Assembly (NCBI GenBank): GCA_034421295.1
Contig: DAOUKM010000019.1
Location: 186,001 to 250,000 of the forward strand
Direction: 5' to 3'
DNA length: 64,000 bases
DNA from: CAUZIR01 sp034421295
GTDB lineage: Bacteria; Chloroflexota; Dehalococcoidia; Lucifugimonadales; UBA2962
In this document: positions 1 through 8,096 of the stretch, in pieces
Layout: every line of letters begins with the position of its first letter
Numbering within the stretch: position 1 is the first letter of the stretch
The notes under the pieces: generated by a model
What the model was told of the DNA's origin: nothing
What the model saw: only the letters and a program-made list of their open reading frames with translations
The model's database searches: none
Program-made: the position numbers and the translations under genes

Positions 1-528
1 CACCGCCTCAACGATAGCCTCCACGCCCAGTGGAAACAGCTTGTCAAAGTAGAGAGACCCGGTGGTGTCATTGGGACCGATGTCAACCTCCTTCTGGAGC
101 AGAATCGGCCCCGTATCCAAACCCCTATCGGGCCAGAAGATCGTTAGGCCCGTGATCTCGTCTCCCTGGATGATCGCCCAGTTTATGGAGCTGGGTCCCC
201 GATGCCTGGGAAGCAGTGATGGATGGTACTGGATGGTGCCGCGTTTTGGGTTCTCCAGGATCTGATCCGGGACGATATCCGTAACGAACGCCATCACTCC
301 AAGATCGGCGGACATGCTGGCGAAGGCCTCGATGGCCTCCTGATCGCGCATACGGCCAAACTGGTGAACGGTAATGCCACTCTCCTGGGCCGCGGCCTTC
401 AGAGGATCCGCAGGACGGCCCTCCCTATCGGGGGGGCAAAACACGCCGACTACATTCTCTCGTCGGTCCAATAGAGCCCTGAACACGGCCTCGCCAAAGG
501 CAGACTGTCCTATCAGCAAGATCCGCAT
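1..528 (-). CDS. Formyltransferase-domain protein, ALDH1L1 hydrolase-domain type (partial, C-terminus off window)
   Basis: The first 176 residues of a 10-formyltetrahydrofolate-using enzyme can be read. The start is an ATG ending at 528, with a GGAGGT ribosome site at 542-547. The N-terminus (MRILLIGQSAFGEAVF) and the block HPSLLPRHRG...INWAIIQGD...GLDTGPILLQ match the hydrolase domain of 10-formyl-THF dehydrogenase (ALDH1L1) more closely than methionyl-tRNA formyltransferase. The catalytic His (in QYHPSLLP, near residue 107) and the Asp of GLDTG are present. The Asn two residues before the His, which is essential in Fmt, is Gln here; ALDH1L1 also lacks that Asn. It may release formate from 10-formyl-THF or transfer a formyl group to another acceptor. 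Whether an aldehyde dehydrogenase domain follows cannot be seen. The folate gene folC lies 2 kb away on the same strand. Confidence 0.85.
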   Translation of the reverse strand, partial: MRILLIGQSAFGEAVFRALLDRRENVVGVFCPPDREGRPADPLKAAAQESGITVHQFGRMRDQEAIEAFASMSADLGVMAFVTDIVPDQILENPKRGTIQYHPSLLPRHRGPSSINWAIIQGDEITGLTIFWPDRGLDTGPILLQKEVDIGPNDTTGSLYFDKLFPLGVEAIVEAV

Positions 529-749
529 TTCGGGAATATAACACCTCCGGCCAACATCCATCCCCGTTCGAACCAGCCCCAATCCGCGAACGGGTCGCTG
601 CCAGGCGCGCCGCGGTTGCTGCCCCTGCCCACCGTCTATAGAATTCGCCCAGATTGAATCAGGGGTTGCGAGCCTTCTCTGCAAGTGTCCGTGCAGATCG
701 CCACGAAGGACATTGAAGGGCTGGTACCGGCGTAGAGAGAGTTTGGCGA

Positions 750-1079
750 ATGGACTCTAGCCTCCTAAGAAAAATGCTGAAAGCCAGGGTTTACGTGGAG
801 GAACCTGACCGGGTCACCCTCACCAGGTGGACCGCAGAGTTCAGAGGCGACAACGCTACCCACATAATCAAGTTCGAGGCTCCTGGCTCCGCTGCTACCG
901 ATCCTCGTACAGATGAGAGTATCCCCGAAGGCGGGAGGTGGGCTTGCACCTGCGAGTACTTCCAGCGACGCCACACCTGTAGCCACGTGATGGCCGTCCA
1001 GGACATGCGGCCGGTGATGGTCAGATTCCACCAGCAATCAAGGACGCCAAACCTGGTGCCCTTAAGGGATGCAGGCTAG
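750..1079 (+). CDS. Small SWIM zinc-finger protein
   Basis: This 109-residue protein has a SWIM-type zinc finger, CTC-x8-CSH (about residues 75-87, WACTCEYF...TCSHVMAVQ), which fits the CxCxnCxH rule. Upstream is a beta-rich stretch with an RWTAEFRG core of unknown role. SWIM domains bind DNA or protein and often sit in larger helicases or transposases. Here the domain stands alone with a short charged N-terminus, so it may be an accessory DNA- or protein-binding factor. The ATG start gives no strong ribosome site (GAGAGAG lies about 15 bases upstream). It is convergent with fabF and alone in its transcription unit. No specific function can be assigned. Confidence 0.7.
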   Translation: MDSSLLRKMLKARVYVEEPDRVTLTRWTAEFRGDNATHIIKFEAPGSAATDPRTDESIPEGGRWACTCEYFQRRHTCSHVMAVQDMRPVMVRFHQQSRTPNLVPLRDAG

Positions 1080-1108
1080 GCCCCGTTAGAGATCCTGAGG
1101 GGCTCCTT

Positions 1109-1130
1109 CCCGTCCCGGGATGCGGACGGG
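1109..1130. terminator. Hairpin between convergent SWIM and fabF genes
   Basis: CCCGTCC (1109-1115) pairs perfectly with GGACGGG (1124-1130) around an 8-base loop in the 55-bp gap between two convergent genes. No U-tract follows on either strand, so it is at best a weak or factor-dependent bidirectional terminator. Confidence 0.35.
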
Positions 1131-1134
1131 GTCC

Positions 1135-2397
1135 CTATTCCTTGAAGCGGCGTATGACCAGGCAGGCGTTCTGGCCGCCAAAGCCAAAGCTGTTGGAGAG
1201 CACTGTATCCACTGTCCTGCGGCGCGCCTCGTTCGGAACATAATCAAGGTCGCACTCTGGATCCGGGGTATCGTAATTGACTGTCGGGTGGATGACGCCA
1301 TCAACGATAGTCTTAACGGAGGCTATCGCCTCCAGCGCACCTGCGGCGCCGAGCGCGTGGCCAATCATCGACTTGGTTGAGCTGATCGGTACCTCGTAGG
1401 CCCTTTCTCCAAGAGCGCCCTTGATGGCTCTGGTCTCGGCCAGGTCGTTGAGTTCGGTAGATGTTCCATGCGCGTTTATGTAGTCGACTTCACCCGCCGA
1501 GAGCGAGCCGTCCTCGAGTGCCCAGAGTATTGCCCTCGCCGCCCCTTCCCCGTGGTCGTCCGGCTGCACAAGGTGGAAGGCATCCGACGAGCTGGCGTGC
1601 CCCACTACCTCAGCCAGGATCTTTGCCCCTCTGTTTACGGCATGCTCAAGCCGTTCAAGTATCAGTATCCCTGCACCCTCGGCAGGGACGAACCCTGCTC
1701 TGTCCGCATCGAACGGCCGGCTAACCTTGGCCGGATCGTCCGTGCGGCGAGTGAGGGCACGGATGACATTGAATCCGCCCTGGCCCAACTGGCACAGCCC
1801 GGCCTCAGTGCCACCACTTACTACGACGTCGGCTGATCCCCTGCGGATGACCTCCGCCCCCTCTCCGATGCCTTGAGTACCAGCCGCGCAGGCTGTGACA
1901 ACCGTATTCGTGTATCCGTATATGCCATTAAGGCGGCTCACATTGGCCGCTGCCATGTTGCAGAGCATACTGGGCATGTAGAACGGGCTGATTCTCATGC
2001 CGCCCCTGCTGACCAGTGTGCGAACCGCGGCTTCGGTTTCAGGATAGCCACCCGCGCCATTGCCGAGCACGACCGCGACCCGCGTCCGGTCCTCCGATTC
2101 CAGGTCCAGCCCCGCGTCCCCTATGGCCTGTTCGGCAGCTGCCACTGCCAGTTGTGAGAACCTTGCCATGCGCCGGGCCTCTTTGCGATCCATGTAGTTC
2201 GTCGGATCGAATGTGAGGACCTCACCGGAGAACTTGCAGGGAAAGTCGGTGGGATCGGTAATGGTCATGCGCTCGATCCCGGAGCGGCCCTCGACGAGTC
2301 CCTGCCAGAACTCGGCAACGCTCTCGCCGAGGGGAGACATTGCACCCATACCGGTTATCACAACGCGGGGACGGTGCCCCACTAAGGGCCGGGGCAT
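1135..2397 (-). CDS. fabF: 3-oxoacyl-[acyl-carrier-protein] synthase II
   Basis: This enzyme condenses malonyl-ACP with a growing acyl-ACP in type II fatty acid synthesis. The ATG at 2397 gives 420 residues, the normal KAS II length, beginning MPRPLVGHRPRVVITGMG. An in-frame ATG at 2472 would add 25 residues and overlap folC. The Cys-His-His triad is complete: Cys170 in VVTACAAGTQ, His310 in NAHGTSTELND and His347 in SMIGHALGAAGAL. The C-terminal NSFGFGGQNACLV block is typical. It follows folC on the same strand with a 43-bp gap, so the two are probably co-transcribed. No acyl carrier protein or other fab gene is adjacent. Confidence 0.95.
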   Translation of the reverse strand: MPRPLVGHRPRVVITGMGAMSPLGESVAEFWQGLVEGRSGIERMTITDPTDFPCKFSGEVLTFDPTNYMDRKEARRMARFSQLAVAAAEQAIGDAGLDLESEDRTRVAVVLGNGAGGYPETEAAVRTLVSRGGMRISPFYMPSMLCNMAAANVSRLNGIYGYTNTVVTACAAGTQGIGEGAEVIRRGSADVVVSGGTEAGLCQLGQGGFNVIRALTRRTDDPAKVSRPFDADRAGFVPAEGAGILILERLEHAVNRGAKILAEVVGHASSSDAFHLVQPDDHGEGAARAILWALEDGSLSAGEVDYINAHGTSTELNDLAETRAIKGALGERAYEVPISSTKSMIGHALGAAGALEAIASVKTIVDGVIHPTVNYDTPDPECDLDYVPNEARRRTVDTVLSNSFGFGGQNACLVIRRFKE

Positions 2398-2440
2398 GCG
2401 GACAGCCTCATGTAGATGACCAAGCCGACACTCAACGCGC

Positions 2441-3922
2441 TCACCCAGCCGCCTCAACCGCTGAGAGCTCAAGACGCCGGAAACAAGGATAGCATTCGGG
2501 CTCTATATTCATCGCCCACTCCCGGACCTCCGCCGCCACGGAAATGGAGCCCGTGGCCACAATGGCGTCATCCCGGCCGGCCACATCCAGCGCCTTCTTC
2601 ATGCCGGCGGACACCTGTTCGTACTCGCCCAACACGGTAAGGCCGTGTGCCATCGCCTGTGCGGACAGTTTGGTGCATTCGGCCGCCTTGGGGTGGCGGG
2701 ACCGCACGATGATGACTCTAGGCGCCAGTGCGGAGAGCCTCTCGAACATGTCGGAGGCCGAGTGGCCCAACACCGCCCCGAACACCAGGATCGTTCGGCC
2801 GGGCCGCAGCTCGGGCACCGACGCAACTAGCCGGTCTATCGAGTCAGAGTTGTGAGCCCCATCCACAACCATCACCCTCCCATCGACCGGCTCTCCAACG
2901 GCAAGGTACTCGATGCGACCTGGCCAGTCGACCGAAGCGAGTCCGGCGGCCAGGGCCTCATCGTCGGGCATGTATCGACCGTCACACGACGTCTTCAGGG
3001 CTAGCACTGCTGTGGCGGCGTTCTCAATCTGATGTCTGCCCAGGAGGGGCAGCGTTAGATCCAGCTGGGAGCCTTGAACCTGCAGCAGCACCCTCTGAGA
3101 CTTGCGATCAGCCGAGAGTGGAGACCAGGACGCTTCACGTTCCACCTCCACGACCTCCGCCCCAAGCCGTTTGGCAGTGTCCCTGATCACCGGGAGAGCA
3201 GGTTCGGACCCCGCCGGTTGCGGGGAGACGACCACAGGCACACCGGACTTCACGATGCCCGCCTTCTCCGTCGCGATCTCCGCTACTGTGCCGCCGAGAG
3301 TAGCCGTGTGATCAAGGCTGATCGGGGTGATGACCGATACCATGGGCTGGACCAGATTGGTCGAATCGAGCCGGCCTCCCAGCCCAACCTCGATCACCTG
3401 CACATCCGCTTCTACCTCTCGAAAGTGGAGGAAAGCCATCAGGGTCATCATCTCGAACGTGCTGACTCCCGCGTAACCGCCGGTCGCGCCAACATCTCTC
3501 ACAGCCGGCCAACTGCGATCGACCAGTGCGGCGAATTCGGCCTCGGCGACCGGAGTCCCGTTTACCCGGATTCGCTCCCTGACGGTGTGGAGGTGAGGGG
3601 AAGTGTACAGACCGGTGCGATAGCCCCCGGCAGTCAGTGCAGAAGCCATCATGACCGCGACACTCCCCTTCCCCTTTGTTCCGGCCACGTGAATGGTCGG
3701 AGTGGCCAGATGCGGGTCGTTGAATCGCTCCAGCAACAGCGCCATGCGCTCTAGGTGGAATTTGGAGTGACCTGTGCTGTTCCTTCCTCGTTCAAAATCA
3801 GCCAAAGACATGACCTTGTCTACGGCCTCACTGTAGGTGGATCGCCGCCGCTGCGAGGAGGGAGGGTCGGCGGCACCGACTGGTGCCTCCATCGGAGTCA
3901 TGTCGGACCGGTCAGCGGCCAC
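2441..3922 (-). CDS. folC: Folylpolyglutamate/dihydrofolate synthase
   Basis: This ATP-dependent Mur-ligase-fold enzyme adds glutamate to dihydropteroate and to folates in the cytosol. The ATP loop is TKGKGSV (about residue 82). The block YTSPHLHTVRERIRVNG and the late VVDGAHN motif are diagnostic of FolC. The length of 493 residues exceeds the usual 420-440 because of about 30 extra N-terminal residues. The reading frame opens with GTG at 3922, and ATGs at 3901 and 3892 are alternatives; none has a strong ribosome site. It is the first gene of a folC-fabF pair. The formyl-THF-dependent gene at 1-528 suggests a loose folate neighbourhood. Confidence 0.93.
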   Translation of the reverse strand: MAADRSDMTPMEAPVGAADPPSSQRRRSTYSEAVDKVMSLADFERGRNSTGHSKFHLERMALLLERFNDPHLATPTIHVAGTKGKGSVAVMMASALTAGGYRTGLYTSPHLHTVRERIRVNGTPVAEAEFAALVDRSWPAVRDVGATGGYAGVSTFEMMTLMAFLHFREVEADVQVIEVGLGGRLDSTNLVQPMVSVITPISLDHTATLGGTVAEIATEKAGIVKSGVPVVVSPQPAGSEPALPVIRDTAKRLGAEVVEVEREASWSPLSADRKSQRVLLQVQGSQLDLTLPLLGRHQIENAATAVLALKTSCDGRYMPDDEALAAGLASVDWPGRIEYLAVGEPVDGRVMVVDGAHNSDSIDRLVASVPELRPGRTILVFGAVLGHSASDMFERLSALAPRVIIVRSRHPKAAECTKLSAQAMAHGLTVLGEYEQVSAGMKKALDVAGRDDAIVATGSISVAAEVREWAMNIEPECYPCFRRLELSAVEAAG

Positions 3923-4110
3923 GGTCTTTCACCGCGACGTCACCTGAGCAAATCGCAAGGGAGCCTTCCGATGGGATCTTGCATGACTGCACGGCCCGTC
4001 CCTTCCCTGAACAAGCGGGCAGGCGAAGGCAGGGCGGCTGGCATTCGGACCCTGCGAAATCGAACCTCACCACATCACCGCGTCGCGCCGCCTACACGCT
4101 TAGGGAACGG

Positions 4111-4806
4111 TCAGGCGACCGGCTCAACCTCACCAGTGCCGGAGCGAACGCTGGGCGCTGCGGCGAGTGGTCGCCGCGCCATCTCCACCGCTGATCCGTC
4201 GTCCTCGCTATCCACACTGCGGCGGCGGCTACCTTCCCAATCCTTACGCAAGACCTCCATGCGGACGAAATCCATGCTGTTACGTCGCACATCCCGGACT
4301 TCAACGAACCCTGCCTTGGCGAAACAACGACGGGCGCGGCTATTCCAAGACAAGGTATGCAAATAGACCCTGTCCAGCTTGGTGGAGGTGAAGATGTAGT
4401 CGACCAGCGTATTCACCGCGTCGGTGCCGTAGCCCTGGCTCCAGTACCCTCTGTCGCCAATCATTATTCCCAGCTCGGCCTCGCCCCGGCGTTCGTCAAC
4501 GTCGTAGTACATGCAGTTTCCGATGTGCCTTCCATCATGGGTGTCAATGGCAAAGCGCCTAGACCAACGGCTGTCGTGCTCGATTTCCTCTCGCGCATAG
4601 CGACGGTAATCCGAAAACGACATCTGCATCGGGCGTGTTGCGTCGAGCCTGGAAAGTTCGGGGTCCCGGCGCCAACTATAGTCGACTGCTATGTCACCTG
4701 CACGCTTGTCGCGCAGCAGGACCTTCTCGCCGACAACGTAAAGTGTGTCATCGGCTCGCTGTTCACCGTTGCCGCCCTGCGACCATCTCAGAGCCCTTTT
4801 GAACAC
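4111..4806 (-). CDS. GNAT family N-acetyltransferase (RimJ/RimL type)
   Basis: This is a Gcn5-type acetyltransferase with an acetyl-CoA-binding segment near GYWSQGYGTDAVNTLVDYIF, followed by the typical LDRVYLHTLSWNSRARRCFAKAGFVEV ending. These two blocks resemble RimJ/RimL and spermidine acetyltransferases, so the substrate is an amino group on a protein, polyamine or small molecule. The GTG at 4806 is preceded by GAGG at suitable spacing and gives 231 residues; an ATG at 4878 would add 24 poorly conserved residues. The last 40 residues are low-complexity. It is divergent from the pyr operon and shares its promoter region. Confidence 0.8.
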   Translation of the reverse strand: MFKRALRWSQGGNGEQRADDTLYVVGEKVLLRDKRAGDIAVDYSWRRDPELSRLDATRPMQMSFSDYRRYAREEIEHDSRWSRRFAIDTHDGRHIGNCMYYDVDERRGEAELGIMIGDRGYWSQGYGTDAVNTLVDYIFTSTKLDRVYLHTLSWNSRARRCFAKAGFVEVRDVRRNSMDFVRMEVLRKDWEGSRRRSVDSEDDGSAVEMARRPLAAAPSVRSGTGEVEPVA

Positions 4807-4960
4807 CTTGAGCCTCGCTCCACGGTTGGCTAGCAGCGTGCCAGACGCCGATCCATCGACCCCCCGCAGCGGTGGCACCGCGGCGAAGGGGAATCCGTGG
4901 CCAATTCTATTTGGCTCGCCACAGACGGGTCAAGGATGCGGCGGACACGTTGACAGCGAC

Positions 4961-4989
4961 TTGAGGTCGGTTCGCACAGCGTATAAGAT
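4961..4989 (+). promoter_or_regulatory. Candidate promoter of the pyr operon
   Basis: TTGAGG (4961-4966) and TAAGAT (4984-4989) are separated by 17 bases, each matching 4 of 6 sigma70 positions. TATAAG at 4982 is an overlapping alternative. A start near 4996 would give a leader of about 145 bases that holds the whole PyrR attenuator. Confidence 0.45.
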
Positions 4990-5016
4990 TGGCTCACCAA
5001 GACATAATCCAGTTTG

Positions 5017-5051
5017 CCCTTTAAGCGGCAGTCCTGAGAGGCTGACAAGGG
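5017..5051 (+). promoter_or_regulatory. PyrR-binding anti-antiterminator hairpin
   Basis: AGTCCTGAGAGGCT at 5030-5043 fits the PyrR RNA-binding consensus ARUCCNGNGAGGYU at every position. It is framed by CCCTT (5017-5021) and AAGGG (5047-5051), which pair to close the hairpin. In known systems PyrR with bound UMP holds this hairpin, blocks antiterminator formation and lets the downstream terminator fold. It lies directly upstream of pyrR. Confidence 0.9.
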
Positions 5052-5053
5052 TT

Positions 5054-5090
5054 CGGGCCACAGCTGCGGCACAGCCGCCCTGACGGCCCG
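5054..5090 (+). promoter_or_regulatory. Intermediate hairpin of the pyr leader (possible antiterminator part)
   Basis: CGGGCC (5054-5059) pairs with GGCCCG (5085-5090), and inside it GCGGC (5066-5070) pairs with GCCGC (5074-5078) around ACA. It lies between the PyrR hairpin and the terminator. Its place in the switch (antiterminator component or spacer) is inferred. Confidence 0.5.
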
Positions 5091-5110
5091 AGCGTCCAAG
5101 ATGAGACAGG

Positions 5111-5141
5111 CCCCTGTCGGCACGGCGACGGGGGTTTTTTT
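5111..5141 (+). terminator. pyr attenuator terminator
   Basis: The 9-bp stem CCCCTGTCG (5111-5119) / CGACGGGGG (5126-5134), with one U-G pair and a 6-base loop, is followed by seven T (5135-5141). This is a textbook intrinsic terminator placed 68 bases after the PyrR-binding motif. Its 3' arm GGGGG lies 5 bases before the TTG start proposed for pyrR. Confidence 0.92.
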
Positions 5142-5730
5142 GTTGCCTGCAAACATCGCGCGAACAGTGCTGGGGGAGGAAGAAGTTCGCCGGGCACTGA
5201 CCCGCATAGCCCACGAGATCCTTGAGCGGAACAGGGGTGCAGACGAGGTCATCCTGGTCGGATTGCACACCCGCGGGGTACCCATCGCAGACAGGCTCTC
5301 TTCGCTAATCGAGTCGTTTGAGGGTGTCCGGCCCCCAGTTGGAAGGCTCGATATAGGTCTTTACAGGGATGACCTGATAGGCAGGCCCAAACCGCTAGTA
5401 AGGCCCACCGAGATACCGGAGCCTGTGGAGGGCAAGGTCGTCGTCCTCGTCGACGATGTTCTCTTTACCGGCAGGAGCATAAGAGCGGCGATGGACGCGT
5501 TGATGGACTTCGGTAGAGCGCGGCGTATTCAGCTGGCTGTACTGGTCGACCGCGGCCACCGCGAACTGCCAATACGGGCCGACTACGTCGGCAAGAATAT
5601 GCCGACCTCAAGACACGAGGCGGTTGCCGTCAGGCTGAGTGAAACCGACGGTGGCGACGAGGTTGCACTCGTGGCCGCCGGACCGGTCAACGAAATGAGC
5701 GGCCCTTCGGCGCAAGGTGGTCCCAAATGA
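5140..5730 (+). CDS. pyrR: Bifunctional pyr operon RNA-binding regulator / uracil phosphoribosyltransferase
   Basis: PyrR senses UMP/UTP and binds the pyr leader RNA; many homologues also convert uracil and PRPP to UMP. The block RRALTRIAHEILERN, the PRPP loop VVLVDDVLFTGRSIRAAMDAL and the stretch AVLVDRGHRELPIRADYVGKN are nearly identical to characterised PyrR. An ATG at 5101 is in frame, but its first codons are the terminator hairpin. TTG at 5140 (or 5143) gives the family-length N-terminus and uses the GGGGG of the terminator arm as ribosome site; GTG at 5167 would remove part of the first strand. It overlaps pyrB by 4 bases (ATGA) and starts the pyrRBC-carAB operon. Confidence 0.93.
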   Translation: MLPANIARTVLGEEEVRRALTRIAHEILERNRGADEVILVGLHTRGVPIADRLSSLIESFEGVRPPVGRLDIGLYRDDLIGRPKPLVRPTEIPEPVEGKVVVLVDDVLFTGRSIRAAMDALMDFGRARRIQLAVLVDRGHRELPIRADYVGKNMPTSRHEAVAVRLSETDGGDEVALVAAGPVNEMSGPSAQGGPK

Positions 5731-6740
5731 CGACGGCCAGCAGGGTCGGCATCCCCGCCCTTGCAAACGGGAGCGGGGCTCTATCCCCCGACCGGAAGGA
5801 TATTCTGGACCTGGACGACTTCTCGCGGCGTGAGATCGAGGCGGTCCTGCACAACACGACCGCGATGCGCGAGGTCCTGAACCGCTCGATCCGGAAGGTC
5901 CCGGCCCTTCGTGGTCGCACCGTGGTAACCCTTTTTCATGAGCCCAGCACGCGAACACGCGTGTCCTTCGAGCAGGCCGGCAAGGTACTCTCGGCCGACG
6001 TAATCAACGTCACAGCCTCCGGCTCGAGCGCCAGCAAGGGAGAGTCGCTGTACAACACCGCACTCACGCTGCAGGCCATGAATGCCGACATCATAGTCAT
6101 ACGCCATCCTCACTCCGGAGCCCCGCACTTCCTTGCGCGACAGCTGGACTCGTGCGTGATCAACGCCGGGGACGGCGCGCATGCCCACCCCTCACAGGCT
6201 CTACTGGATCTGTACACAATCTATGAAGAGCTGGGGGCTATCAAGGGAAAGAGGATCGCCATCGTCGGCGACATCCTCTACAGCAGGGTAGGCAGATCCA
6301 ACCTTTGGGGGCTGCTGAAGATGGGAGCCCAGGTCACGCTCAGCGCTCCCCCGACCCTGATCCCACCCGATCTGCTCCGTCCCCTGCCCGAACAACATCC
6401 CTTCAGGTCGGTGAGGGTCACTCACCGGGTTGAGGAGGCCCTCGAAGGCGCGCACGTGGTCATGGCTCTGAGGCTACAGCTCGAACGCCAGGCGTCAGGC
6501 CACTTGCCTTCTGTCAGGGAGTACTCGCGCATGTACTGCATCAACCCGCGACGGCTCGAATTGGCGTCGCCGGAAGCTATAGTCATGCACCCGGGTCCGA
6601 TCAACGAGGGAATCGAGATCGACCCAGATGTGGCGCACGGCGCGCGATCCATGATCGACAGGCAGGTAACCAATGGTGTAGCGGTGCGTATGGCGCTGCT
6701 ATTCGGCGTGGTCACCCCTGGAAGACGGGCCATCAAGTGA
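5727..6740 (+). CDS. pyrB: Aspartate carbamoyltransferase catalytic subunit
   Basis: PyrB forms N-carbamoyl-aspartate from carbamoyl phosphate and aspartate in the cytosol. The carbamoyl-phosphate loop HEPSTRTRVSFE (residues 71-82), SASKGES, the HPSQALLDLYTI motif and MALRLQLERQ are present. The usual HPGPxNRG is HPGPINEG here, with Glu in place of Arg. At 337 residues it carries about 25 extra at the N-terminus compared with the ~310-residue family. No pyrI regulatory subunit is seen. Start and stop overlap its neighbours by 4 bases on each side, which points to translational coupling within the operon. Confidence 0.96.
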   Translation: MTTASRVGIPALANGSGALSPDRKDILDLDDFSRREIEAVLHNTTAMREVLNRSIRKVPALRGRTVVTLFHEPSTRTRVSFEQAGKVLSADVINVTASGSSASKGESLYNTALTLQAMNADIIVIRHPHSGAPHFLARQLDSCVINAGDGAHAHPSQALLDLYTIYEELGAIKGKRIAIVGDILYSRVGRSNLWGLLKMGAQVTLSAPPTLIPPDLLRPLPEQHPFRSVRVTHRVEEALEGAHVVMALRLQLERQASGHLPSVREYSRMYCINPRRLELASPEAIVMHPGPINEGIEIDPDVAHGARSMIDRQVTNGVAVRMALLFGVVTPGRRAIK

Positions 6741-8083
6741 GCGGCGGGATGCGCAGGACTCTGATAAAGGGCGGTCGGGTCATCGATCCTGGATCAGGGA
6801 TCGATGACATCGCCGACGTACTTGTCGCCGGCGGCACCATTGAGCAGGTGGGTAAGGATCTACCAGCGTCCGATGGGGACGCGAATTTTGATGCGAAGGG
6901 CATGGTGGTCTCGCCAGGCTTTATCGACATGCACTGCCACCTGCGCGAGCCGGGTTTCGAGGACAAGGAGACCATAGCTTCGGGCACGGCGGCGGCGGCG
7001 GCGGGCGGGTTCACAACTGTGTGCGCGATGCCAAACACAGACCCTCCCATGGACAACGCGGCGACCATAGATTTCGTCGTTCGAAGGGCGGCTGAGGAAG
7101 GTGCCATACGCGTGCTGCCCATCGGGTGCGTAACCAAGGGCAGCGCCGGAAGCGAACTCGCTGACATGGTCGAGATGGCGGAGGCTGGCGCGATAGGCTT
7201 TTCTGACGATGGCCATCCCGTATCCGATGATCACCTGATTCGACAGGCGCTTGCCTATGCCTCCAGCCTTGGCCTTCCGGTAATAGAACACTGCGAACAG
7301 CTCGCCCTTGCCGCTGGAGGGCACATCAACGAGGGGTGGATCGCGACCCGTCTCGGCGTCAGGGGAATACCGTCCGTCGCCGAAGAGCAGATGGCCGCCC
7401 GGGATATTGCTCTGGCAGAGTTGACCGGCGGGTGGATACATATAGCGCACGTCAGCACAACCGGAACAGTAGACCTTGTCCGGCGTGCGAAAGAGCGCGA
7501 CATCAGGGTGACCGCCGAGGTCACCCCCCACCACCTCACTCTAACCGAGCAGGCCGTACTGGGGCATCCGAGTGATGGCTCTCCGTTCGACCCCCTGACC
7601 CCGCACGCCTACAACACCCACGCAAAGGTCAATCCGCCGCTGCGGACAGCGGCGGACGTGCAGTCCATGGTCGCCGCCCTGGCAGAGGGGGTCATCGATG
7701 TCATCGCGACCGATCACGCACCTCACAGCACCTCCGACAAGCTATGCACGCTCGATGAAGCCGCCTTCGGCATCAGTGGGTTTGAGACGGCCCTCGGCGC
7801 GGCTATGACCTTGGTCAACAGGGATGCAGTCTCCCTTGGCCGCATGATCGAGACCCTCACCGTCGGTCCCGCAAAACTACTCGGCGACCGTGTGCCCGAG
7901 GGGCTAGGCACGCTGGCCAAAGGTGCCCCGGCCGACATAGTGATCTTTGATCCCGAGGCCGAGTGGGTTGTTGAGGCAGGGGGATTTCTGTCGAAGGGTC
8001 ACAACACACCCTTCGCGGGCACCAAGCTCAAAGGGCGCGTGGTCGCCACTTTCTACGGAGGCCGTCTCGTCGAGCGAAAGTGA
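6737..8083 (+). CDS. pyrC: Dihydroorotase (class I)
   Basis: This zinc amidohydrolase closes carbamoyl-aspartate to dihydroorotate. The metal motif DMHCHLRE gives His66 and His68. The active-site Asp lies in ATDHAPHS, and the MPNTDPP motif is typical of the 430-450-residue class I enzymes that partner PyrB. The GTG start overlaps the pyrB stop (GTGA). The protein has 448 residues with the C-terminal strand cap intact (FAGTKLKGRVVATFYGG). Third gene of the pyr operon. Confidence 0.96.
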   Translation: MSGGMRRTLIKGGRVIDPGSGIDDIADVLVAGGTIEQVGKDLPASDGDANFDAKGMVVSPGFIDMHCHLREPGFEDKETIASGTAAAAAGGFTTVCAMPNTDPPMDNAATIDFVVRRAAEEGAIRVLPIGCVTKGSAGSELADMVEMAEAGAIGFSDDGHPVSDDHLIRQALAYASSLGLPVIEHCEQLALAAGGHINEGWIATRLGVRGIPSVAEEQMAARDIALAELTGGWIHIAHVSTTGTVDLVRRAKERDIRVTAEVTPHHLTLTEQAVLGHPSDGSPFDPLTPHAYNTHAKVNPPLRTAADVQSMVAALAEGVIDVIATDHAPHSTSDKLCTLDEAAFGISGFETALGAAMTLVNRDAVSLGRMIETLTVGPAKLLGDRVPEGLGTLAKGAPADIVIFDPEAEWVVEAGGFLSKGHNTPFAGTKLKGRVVATFYGGRLVERK

Positions 8084-8096
8084 TGTGGAACCGAGA

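Noticed and set aside
3074..3754. Long plus-strand open frame opposite folC
   Set aside because: It lies wholly antisense to a clear FolC gene, is rich in Arg/His/Pro as expected of an antisense GC-rich frame, and matches no family.
4040..4085. Possible tRNA because of a GATTCGAACC-like string (aaatcgaacctc)
   Set aside because: No matching acceptor, D or anticodon stems could be built; the resemblance is limited to part of a T-loop.
6860..7534. Minus-strand open frame inside pyrC
   Set aside because: Antisense to a strongly conserved dihydroorotase in a coupled operon, with no ribosome site and no protein-like motifs.
7947..8096. Longer CarA start
   Set aside because: The extra 50 residues overlap the pyrC C-terminus and are Ser/Arg/Pro-rich; CarA homology begins right after the ATG at 8097.
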